Assembly: GCA_947485745.1 (NCBI GenBank)
Contig: CANKQY010000022.1
Span: 1-33,493, forward strand
Reading direction: 5' to 3'
DNA: 33,493 nt
Source of the DNA: Bacteroidota bacterium
Lineage (GTDB): Bacteria > Bacteroidota > Bacteroidia > UKL13-3
Shown piece after piece: positions 1-9,500 of the stretch (position 1 is its first letter; each line of letters opens with the position of its first letter). Below the pieces are notes generated by a model that was not told the DNA's origin, searched no databases, and saw only the letters and a list, made by a program, of their open reading frames with translations. A program made the translations under genes and the position numbers.

Positions 1-2
1 AG

Positions 3-1571
3 ATGGAAAAGGTTTATGCGCTAAAAACCAAGGCCATTCTTTGCCGCATTAAAGGTGATTACACTCAGGCAGAAATAGCCATTAAAGAAGCCCTATTGCT
101 TAATGGAAATATCTGGAAAAACCAGCCACTCAATGCCATACTCCTTCAGGAATATGGGAATTTGAGTAATGACAAAAACGAATTTTACAGTGCCACGAAG
201 CTTTATCTGAGAGCCCTTGAAACCATAGACGCACCTGGTTACAATGATCCTAATCTGGTTTTTAACCGATTGAAAATTCAGGTTAACTTGGCAGAGGCCT
301 ATTCGCTGTCTGGTAATTATGCTTTTGCCATACGCCAGTTTCTGCAAGTATTGCCAAAACTAGATTCCCTTAAGGATTACGATGGATATGTAAGATCTGG
401 ATATCATCTGGCAAAATCATTTGTTGAAACCTATCAATACGCATCGGCAGACAGTTTGGCCAATAAACTTTTACCCATAACAGAGACCCTAAAAAACGAC
501 GAACTTAAATCCTATATTCTTCTGATAAAAGGCAACTCCTTATCAAATCAATTAAAATTCAAGGAGGCTATCCCTTATTTCCGTCAAAGTTTTGAGCTGA
601 TGGAAAAAAATCAATCTGCTTTTATTTTAGAATGCGCCACCCTCTATCTAACTGCGATGAAAAACACCAATGACCAGGAAGAAGCTAGAAAGATTATTAA
701 CAGTCAATCGGTGCAAATAGCGCTGCCATCTGCAAAAAAATCGGTCTTACTAAATTTTAAAAAAGTTGCTGTGTATTTTATTGTAAATGAATTGTCGCCA
801 ACCCAGTTGAATTTTTATTACCAAGAAATACTACAATTAACGGATTCGGTAAATAACGAGAATCAAAAAATACAATCATGGGAATTATTAGCCAAATATC
901 AGTTTGAAGAGCAGGAAAAAAACGCGATAGCACTAACTAGAGAGAATGAGTTATTACGTAACAGTGAAGATTATAAACGTAAACAGATTTACTTGATTAT
1001 TGTAATAGCTTCCTTATTGATTGCTACTATTATTTTATTGGCGCTGCGAATACGCCATCGTTCCCAAATTCAAGCACAGGAATTGAAAGTCCAAAAAAAG
1101 GAAAATGAAATTCAAAAGCAACAAACGGACTGGACAATTCAGGAAAAAAATTATCGCAACCAATTGCTGGAGCAGCAAAAAATTGTTTTGACACAGGCCC
1201 TTGCAGATTCCGAGGAACTAAAAGAAAAATTGAATCAGATTGTGGAAGAGCAGGGGCTGAAACAGAGAAAAGAAATGTTGGAACAACTTGAAAAAGCTAA
1301 GGAGGAAAAGTTAGGATTAGATAACTTATTATTGCGATTCAACAGCATCCATCCCTTTTTTATTCCTAATCTTCATAAATCCTATCCAAAAATATCTCAA
1401 TCCGATTTGCAATTTTGCATGCTTTATCGAATGAACATGTCTACCAAAGATATTGCATTAGTTCTACAAATTGAACCACGTAGTATTTATGCCAAAAAAT
1501 ATCGTATCTTGGAAAAGATGGAATTGGGGAAAGAGGATGATTTTGATAAGATAATTTTTAATCGTGCTTAG
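3..1571 (+). CDS. TPR-repeat, membrane-anchored regulator with C-terminal helix-turn-helix (5' partial)
   Basis: The first residues already lie inside a tetratricopeptide helix (GDYTQAEIAIKEALLL), so the true start lies left of the window and the ATG at position 3 is probably internal. About 300 residues of TPR-like helical repeats precede one membrane segment at about residues 330-351 (YLIIVIASLLIATIILLAL), a long charged coiled coil at about 355-450, and a C-terminal helix-turn-helix at about 465-515 (STKDIALVLQIEPRSIYAKK), which resembles LuxR/GerE-type DNA-binding ends. This architecture is common in Bacteroidota and is usually annotated as a tetratricopeptide or LuxR-type regulator; signals and targets are mostly unknown. 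Domain order suggests a TPR sensor on the far side of the inner membrane and a cytoplasmic DNA-binding tail. A link with the downstream protease gene is possible from the shared direction, but the gap is 376 bp. Confidence 0.8.
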   Translation: MEKVYALKTKAILCRIKGDYTQAEIAIKEALLLNGNIWKNQPLNAILLQEYGNLSNDKNEFYSATKLYLRALETIDAPGYNDPNLVFNRLKIQVNLAEAYSLSGNYAFAIRQFLQVLPKLDSLKDYDGYVRSGYHLAKSFVETYQYASADSLANKLLPITETLKNDELKSYILLIKGNSLSNQLKFKEAIPYFRQSFELMEKNQSAFILECATLYLTAMKNTNDQEEARKIINSQSVQIALPSAKKSVLLNFKKVAVYFIVNELSPTQLNFYYQEILQLTDSVNNENQKIQSWELLAKYQFEEQEKNAIALTRENELLRNSEDYKRKQIYLIIVIASLLIATIILLALRIRHRSQIQAQELKVQKKENEIQKQQTDWTIQEKNYRNQLLEQQKIVLTQALADSEELKEKLNQIVEEQGLKQRKEMLEQLEKAKEEKLGLDNLLLRFNSIHPFFIPNLHKSYPKISQSDLQFCMLYRMNMSTKDIALVLQIEPRSIYAKKYRILEKMELGKEDDFDKIIFNRA

Positions 1572-1947
1572 GAAAGACCTTAATTGGCAAATGATATATG
1601 ATTTTATTAAGGGTTTGGTTCGTTTTATTCAGTATAAATTATTAAGAAGACAATGGGAGAAAAGGATTTTTAGAAAAGAAGGATTATGGAAGTCTCATAG
1701 CATAAATTCAACAGTTACAGAGTGGAAAAAGTGTTTTAACTTAGTAACCAATAGGTTTAAAATTATAAAGAATTATGGTAATTCTGAAGTCTTTAAATAA
1801 CAGAATTAACAAGTACTTGAAGAACTTGGCTTCCTTTAACGAGTTACTCCCGAGTAAAAATAATGTATTTTTATGTAAAACTATTTGTTACTCTTAATTA
1901 AAATATTATTTTGCTAAATATTATTAAAACGTAAAAAAGATTTAAAT
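1572..1947. other. Intergenic stretch between regulator and protease; no convincing gene
   Basis: The stretch is very AT-rich. A 78-codon reading frame starts with GTG at 1564 and runs to 1800, but its composition is unlike a recognisable protein and I do not call it. The second half holds a perfect 10-bp palindrome CAAGTACTTG at 1810-1819, a short inverted repeat TTACT-cccg-AGTAA near 1844-1857, and a second GTTACTC copy near 1887-1893. These could be regulatory sites for the protease gene. No clean TAnnTTTG box was found ahead of 1948. Confidence 0.4.
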
Positions 1948-3342
1948 ATGAAAAAATCAAAATTAATTATTGCGACTGGCTTTATTGCAGCATCGATGCT
2001 TTTCTTTGCTTCCTGTAGCAAAGATAAAATTGAGGTTAATACATTAAGCCAACCGCTAAACAACAACTTAACTGAAGCTTCAGTTGCACCCTCAAACATG
2101 GTGGCTAATCAAGCATTGGTTAAATTCAAAACTGGCACTTCAGTTGGCGCCAGAAACGAAGCCTTCGCAAAAATTTCAGCTAAAATGGAAGAATTTATTT
2201 TCACCAAAACCATGGAAGCATCCGGAGAAACTCAAGGTTTGTATCTAATCAGCTTTCCTGCAGCTGTTCCTCAGGCTTTAGTGGCTTTGCAAAACATGCC
2301 TTTTATAGAATTCGCAGAACCAAATTATATCTACCAACACACTGCTACTTCTGTCGACCCTTTTTTCACAAACGGTAGTTTATGGGGTATGACCAATACC
2401 TCTATATATGGAACTGGCGCAAATGTAGCTTGGACAAATAACCACACAGGCTCTTCTGAAGTTGTAGTAGCGGTTATCGATGAAGGTATCGATAATCAAC
2501 ATCAGGATTTATCAAGCAACTGCTGGAATAATCCGGGTGAAACGCCAAACGATGGCATTGACAATGACAACAACGGGTATAACGATGATATGTATGGTTG
2601 GGATTTTGACGGAAATAACAATACTACATTTGATGGAGCTAATGATGACCATGGAACTCATGTTGCAGGTACTATCGGTGGTATATCGAACACCGTTGGA
2701 ATAGTAGGGATTAACTGGAATGTTAAAATGGTAAGTTGTAAATTTTTAGGAAGCAGTGGTGGTACTACTGCAAACGCAATAAAGGCGGTTGATTATGTTA
2801 CAGCCCTAAAAACAAAAGGAATTAACATCGTAGCTAGCAACAATTCTTGGGGTGGTGGCGGATTCAGTCTTGCCTTATACAGTGCTATTAGCCGTGCAAA
2901 CAATGCAGGAGTATTATTTATTGCTGCTGCTGGTAATTCTGGCACCAACAATGATAACACTGCAAGTTTCCCTGCCAACTATTCAATAACTAATAAATAC
3001 CAAGGCAAAACTTACGCTGGATTATCAAATATGATTGTGGTTGCCGCTATTGCCTCAAACGGCACTTTAGCTAGTTTCTCTCAATACGGTGCCAAGTCTG
3101 TTCACCTGGGTGCTCCTGGCGTGAATATATTCTCTTCACTTCCTTACAACAGCTATGGTTCATACAATGGTACTTCAATGGCTACTCCACATGTTACTGG
3201 TGCAGCTGCTTTGTACAAAGCAAACAATTCAAGTGCATCTGCTGCAACCATTAAAGCTGCTATCTTAAACTCTGTAACTAAAATTAGTTCTTTAACTGGA
3301 AAATGTACCACTGGTGGTTGTTTAAGTGTAAGAAGCTTCTAA
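1948..3342 (+). CDS. Subtilisin-family (S8) serine protease, lipoprotein
   Basis: A complete 464-residue subtilase. The signal peptide ends in a lipobox (FASC, Cys23) followed by SKDK, so it should be a lipidated envelope protein; the charged residues after the Cys resemble the surface-export signal described for Bacteroidota lipoproteins (inference). Residues about 50-135 look like an inhibitor_I9-type propeptide. The catalytic triad is visible: Asp178 (VIDEGID), His235 (DDHGTHVAG) and Ser410 (NGTSMATPH), with oxyanion Asn330 (AAAGNSG). An Asp/Asn-rich insert at about 201-225 (NDGIDNDNNGYNDD) looks like the calcium-binding loop typical of this group. There is no T9SS tail; the protein ends shortly after the catalytic domain, with two Cys residues near the C-terminus. 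It probably degrades extracellular proteins or processes surface proteins. It converges with the giant secreted gene on the other strand. Confidence 0.93.
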   Translation: MKKSKLIIATGFIAASMLFFASCSKDKIEVNTLSQPLNNNLTEASVAPSNMVANQALVKFKTGTSVGARNEAFAKISAKMEEFIFTKTMEASGETQGLYLISFPAAVPQALVALQNMPFIEFAEPNYIYQHTATSVDPFFTNGSLWGMTNTSIYGTGANVAWTNNHTGSSEVVVAVIDEGIDNQHQDLSSNCWNNPGETPNDGIDNDNNGYNDDMYGWDFDGNNNTTFDGANDDHGTHVAGTIGGISNTVGIVGINWNVKMVSCKFLGSSGGTTANAIKAVDYVTALKTKGINIVASNNSWGGGGFSLALYSAISRANNAGVLFIAAAGNSGTNNDNTASFPANYSITNKYQGKTYAGLSNMIVVAAIASNGTLASFSQYGAKSVHLGAPGVNIFSSLPYNSYGSYNGTSMATPHVTGAAALYKANNSSASAATIKAAILNSVTKISSLTGKCTTGGCLSVRSF

Positions 3343-3368
3343 TTCTTTGAGGCATAAATTCATTATTA

Positions 3369-3400
3369 AAGTCCCGCAACATGGTTGTGGGACTTTTTTT
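3369..3400 (+). terminator. Rho-independent terminator of the S8 protease gene
   Basis: A 12-bp stem (left arm 3369-3380, right arm 3384-3395, one G-T pair) closes a 3-nt loop and is followed by a run of seven T. It lies 26 bp after the protease stop. On the minus strand it is followed by only three T, so it acts mainly on the plus strand. Confidence 0.88.
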
Positions 3401-3541
3401 GCTTCCAAAGTATTCTCTTTTTTAACACCATGTTTGGCTATGTAGGGTTCCATACTCATACCATCGCACGAACGGAAAAATTTGAGCATGGGTTCAAGAA
3501 TATTGGGTTTCCTCCTTGGTTATACTTAGCAAGAACTTAAA

Positions 3542-6500
3542 CTACTCCTTTATCAGCTTAATCATTTTTACGGTTTGATCCAAAGAAGTAAGTCGTAAAA
3601 TGTAAACTCCAGGTGTTAATTCCGAAACATTTTCCCATTCAATCAATGTTTCTCCAATTGCAGTAATGTTGTATGTTCTATTCTCTATTTTGCGCCCATT
3701 TATATTTGTTAATTCTATGGAAACTTCTCCTTCAGTTTGAACCGAGAAAAGAACACTGAAATGGTTATTTACAGGATTAGGAAATACAATAGGTTCAGGC
3801 ATTGGGTTCAAACCATTATGTTTTAATACAATTGCTTTTGAATAGGTAAAGCTACCATCAAAATCTACAGACTTTAGCCTGTAAGCCACGCTTTCTTGAG
3901 AGGTTTTAACCCAAAAGTATATATCATCAAATTGATAACTCTCTATTCGCTGGCTATTCCCTTTTGCACCAATTCTTGCTATCTCCTCAAATTGGCTGCT
4001 AGTGGTAGAGCGCTCTAATACAAAATGTGAAAGATTTTCTTCACTAGCTGTTTTCCAAAATAGGCTATTGTTGTTGCCCGCTATTTTTCCATCAAATAGG
4101 AGTAGGGTAACTGGCAAATAGCCTCCACTACCCACGCCCAATGGGGTTAGGTTTGTGATAGACCCTATTGATAAACTAAATGGATTTGCCCCACCCGAAA
4201 CTTGCGTGGCGCCCGGATTCCATGTTGGGTTCACATACCTCGAAACATAGGCAGCTCCTCTGTTAAATCCGGAAAGTTCATCTGCCAAATTCCATTGAAG
4301 GGTTGTTGTTAGATTACTTCCTCCTGCGGTTTGCTCTGTTAAGAGCCAAGTTCTATTTACAGCATTAATGGGAACCAGCGGACCAGTTGGAACATTGCTC
4401 GCATTGTAATTGCCGTAAACAGCGTTTAGCACGCGTGCGCGGTACTCATCTGCTACACCTGCATTGGTTATAGATATTGGGTTATATGAATTGGTTGATG
4501 AGCCAACAGGAAATAACACAGCTCCAGTTCGTACACCTGTTCCAATATTTTGGATATTAAATGTTCCAGAACCCGTTGTAGCAACATACGTAAGTACATT
4601 TGACCCAATGGTGGTAGAGCTTGTTCCCGTTAAGGAAAGATTGTAATTGCCTAAGCTAATAATGCCCCTTAAAAACCTCAGTGTTCCCGATACATTTACA
4701 TTCCCCAACAAAACAGCACCATTCAGGTTATTTATTCCCAAATTGATGTAGTTAATTCCTGGAATATTTTGCTGAGAATCTCCTGAAAACACTATGGTAC
4801 CATTGCTATTTACCAAGGTTCCATTTAAAGTTGTATTTCCATGTATACTTAACGAACTCAAAGTATTGTTGAGGGTAAGAGTAGCTGATGAGTTAATATT
4901 TAAATTCTGACAAAATCTTGCAGAGTCTGAAATAATTGGCAAATTACTTACGTTCGGAATTAGCACATCTGTGGTTGAGGTGGGAATAACTCCGCAAGAC
5001 CAATTACCAGCTGTTCCCCAATTTGTACCAACAGCACCTGTCCACGTACTTGTGTTCGACACCATAAGGGTTGCTGCATTAGAGATACCTACTGGCAAAC
5101 ACGCACCCGTAAACATACAGCGGTACTGGTATGCATTCATACTTGCATTGGCACCCGTAATTCTAAGGCTTGTGGTTGTTGCACCAGTATATACTCCTGT
5201 ATTTGCTACATTTATCCACCCTGTACCCTTATTTACTTGCCATTGAAAAGTTGATCCTAATCCATCTGGGATAATTGTAAATGCTGTATCTATTGGTCCA
5301 CATGAGATAGATACATTTGAGGGCTGTGATAAAAATCCGGCTTGACCAGAGCTAAAGGTAAACTCAAAAGCGCCAATGTCTGGTGTTAAACTCCTGGTGC
5401 TATTGTTATAATCTTTGGTTACCGATGTTACAAACATACCAATATCAGCTACTCTGCATGCATTGGTGAAAAGGTCTCCATTCACTCTGTTTGGAAAAAA
5501 CAAATCACTTGAAAGTTGCGAAGGTATATTCTGTATATTGTTTACAGGATTTCCAGTAAACGAATTCCATGAGCCTAAGGTTCTGCTGGTTCCAATACCA
5601 AATTCAACCATAGCAGCAGTTAGAGGAGAAACAAATAAGTTAAAATCATGGGTAAAATTAGTTGCAAAGTTTGTTGAAAGCGCATAGTGATTTCCTGAGC
5701 CGCTTCTTTCGTTGTATAAAATGTTATTTTTTAATGTAAGGCCAGCTGCGGTGCTAGAAGTGTTTCTTAAAAAACAACTGCTGGTATTTGGTCCTGCCGA
5801 TACGCCCCCCAAATAAATAGAATTAAAATAAAAGGTATTATTACCTCCCCCAGTAGCCAATTCTATTCCTCTTACTCTTGGTTGTGTGCCAATTATATTT
5901 GGCATAAGTACAATTTGATTGTTTGCAAACAAGTTGGTACCCGAACCACTGATATAAATTCCTCTTAACACAGGGCTGTTGGTAGCAGTATTCAAATTGG
6001 TTGCTAGCAATTTATATACCCTATTCCTAGTTACTGGAGAATTGCTTAGCGAGCTAACAATCGCAATACCCGTTACAGTAATACCATTTGTAGTACTTTG
6101 GTTTGTCAAATCAAAAATTTGATTGTTTTCTATATTGTTTCCCGAACCATTAGAAGAGAAACGAATGCCAACACAACTGTAATCAACATTTGTTAAAGTT
6201 GTTCCGTATGTGATGATATTACTAATGATGTTATTGCTCACATTTGCCACCCCAGCTTCAATACTTATTCCAATGGAATAGCCCGTTCCATAATTATACA
6301 TATTTGAAACCTTGTTATCATTGCATCCAATTTCTGAAGAGCTGTTGTTTCTAATACCATAAAAAGCATAGGCAACAGAAATTGAATCATAAGGAAATCC
6401 ACCTTGGGATGCTCCGCCAATAGAATTATTCGAAACGGTTACTGTTCCAGAAAACACCTGAATACCTGTAAACACAACTGCGGTGCCAGTTAATTTTATG

Positions 6501-9500
6501 TTTCCAATGCGGTTCCCCGAAATGACTGAATTCACATTACTACCTCCAGCAAACACAATAGGTATCATGGTTCCAGAGGTTAAATAAGCAGCACCCGAAC
6601 GATTGAAATTGGCACCCCCAAATGAATTATCTACAATTTGAACATTGTTAATGTTGTTGTAAGCATAAATGCCATAAACAGCTGCTGTATGTGAACTTGT
6701 AGCAGTTGAATACATAGCATTATTACCAATGCTATAAGCGCTGCCTGAACCTAATAAAATATGGTAATGGTTGCCTCTCGTTTTGGTTTGAATGAGCCTA
6801 TTCCCTTTGCTTGGATCAAGCAAATCTCCAATGGCAATATTTGCGCCTGCATTGGCCACATAAATTCCATAATTTGTAAAGTCTATGATTGTATTGGAAG
6901 TAAGAGTAAGATTGTGAATATTACCTGCAACCGAATTGATTAAAACAGAGGTAATAGGGTTATTGGTATTATTGTTTAATGCAGGCCGAATAATATTGTT
7001 ATGGATGATGAGGCCATTTGTTTGAGTGGAAATTGAACTTGTTGTTAAATACAATGTAGCATAGGCGCCTGAATTTGAGTTCCCCTCAAGGATGCAATTT
7101 TTTAGCGTGTCGTTTAGGCAATTTAAAAAATGCACGGCTGGTGCAGTTCCTGAATTGGGTGTTGTGCCAATGCTATTTCTGATCAATAATTTTTGTGAGG
7201 CGCCTCCATCTATCGTCACATTATTTGCTCCGTTAATCGTAATCAAACCATATCCATTCGCCACCAATGCGCCAGAGAGTGTCCTAATAGAATTATCTGG
7301 TTTAATTAACAAATTATATCCACCAAGCCCAGAATTGTTTAAGGTAACTGTTCCTGGCTCACTAATGTCAGATACAATGGTCAAAACAGTATTACCAGAG
7401 AGGGCACCAGTGTTAATAGCATTAAACACACCCGTTGTTCCCGTTAAAGTAGTGTATGTTTGGCCAACCCCTACTGATATGGTTGCGGGTAGGCTTCCAA
7501 CCACTCTATAAGACAGTGGTGTTGTAGGTGCATTTATTTGAGTTGAAACATCGCTGTGGTTCGCTCCAGGATAAGGAAAATAGGAAATATTGCTTGTTGA
7601 GGCACTGTCTTGAGCAACGATATAATATTGATATTGCTGACCCAAAGCAGCAGGGCCAATAGGTGTATAATCAATGGAAAAACTCCATGATCCAACATTA
7701 GCATTTCCCGAAACCAAAACACCCATAGTACTTACCCATGAACTGGTTGTTGGAAGCGTGCGCCTATACCAAATTCTTGGTGCTAAGGTTGTGCTTCTTC
7801 TCACACCTGTTCCAATATCTTTTATTTCTGCAAATACAGTTCTGTTGCTAGTTGAAGAGGTATTTGTTATGGGAGTTAGATTGATAATTGGTATAAAAAT
7901 ATCAACCCCTGCATAGTTACCTGCATCTGCTCCAATATCTGTAGGTGTTTTAGAGCTCCTTGTTTCACCTTCGTAATCCTCTAAAATCTCTGAAACTAAT
8001 ATACCAGAAGCCTCTGCAGGCGTTGGACTCATTACCTTCATGCTCAAATTAACCTTGTTGCCTGTTGCCAAAACGAAATTAGGATTGCCATAACCTGAAT
8101 TGTAATCTAAAAACAAAGTTGAGCGCCACAATGGTAAGCTCGTATAATCAGTTCCTCCTATTCCTGCCATTACACCACCTATGCCAGGGGTAAAGTATAT
8201 GTTGTAGTTAATCTCTAAACCTGTTAATGATCCAGTTGTTAGAAATATAGCATAATTCTTCCCCGATCCTGATGCATTGGATCTGGCATTTAAAAAAATA
8301 TTGTTCTGAATGTTTCTAACACCCGTTGAGGCTGTGGAATTATAAAATGCATACGTATTATTTAGACTCACAGTAACCGAATTACCACCAATATAAACCG
8401 AATTGTGGTAATAATTATTCGCGTTACCTGCATCAACTATTCCAGCAATAATGTGATTCAAATTAATAGAACTACCACTGGTATCTACGCCCAACCTCAC
8501 CATATTGTTTACAGCCATTACTCCTGAATTCACATTGTAAATGCCATAATGAACACTTGAACCGCTGCTATATGAATTAAGACTATGAACAAAGTTCTTG
8601 CTTAACACATTGATTCCAGATGTACTCGCAGCATAATGAATACCCGTTAAAGAGGTTGCACCTATACTATTTGTATTGCATAACCCATAAACCAAATTGC
8701 CATTACAAACTTGGTCTGGACCACTTGAACTATGCAATATGCCAATATTAGGCGTGTTTGTTCCTACTCCTGTAGAATTGCCGCCAAAGGTTAGGTTGTA
8801 AACTACATTGTTTTTTACACTGGAAGTTCCAGTTGAGGAAATGTAAATGCCCGCTACCCTATTGGCAGTTTGATTGCCGGGTGAGGTTAAATTTGCAATG
8901 GTATTATCGGTAATAATATTGGTTGCTGAACCTGGAGAAATAAAAACACCAAATAAATTATGGTTGGTGGAATCACAAATATTATGCAACCTATCTGTGC
9001 TTCCAATGAGGTTGCCTGTTATACTTAAAGATGGAACGGTAACTCCAATGTGAATACCTCTAAAGTAAACAGTTCCTGTGCCGCCAATATTTATTCCAGA
9101 AATGTTGTTCGAACTAATGGCAATGTTACCATATGAACTACCTCCTGCAACCATAATAGGAGAAAATGTAACGTTGGTTCCGCTAGATTTAAATACAATA
9201 TTGTTGTCATTTAAATTGCTTCCAAGGGTGTTAGCATCTACAAGAAAATCTCCGTTAATTAAACCAAACAAGGTAGTAGTACTGCCAGATAAATCAAGGT
9301 TCATGTTTTGTAGAAAATTACCTTGAATTACGCTAGTAATGTTTGAAGGCAAATTCATATTTACCAAAGAAACGTAACCGGTACCTGAATAATTCATTGC
9401 CGAACCACCACACATAGGTTCAGAACCGCCAATATAATTGCCATAAATAGTGTAGCCAGAACCAGAAGACGCATAAATGGCACCCGCTGCATTGAATGAT

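Noticed and set aside
1564-1800. 78-codon reading frame with a GTG start overlapping the regulator's stop
   Set aside because: No recognisable family, unusual Lys/Trp-rich composition and no start signal; probably chance in AT-rich DNA.
7092-7511. 139-codon plus-strand frame and similar frames inside the giant secreted genes
   Set aside because: They lie antisense within well-supported coding sequence, and their hydrophobic, Val/Pro-rich composition follows from reading the Asn/Thr/Gly-rich gene backwards.
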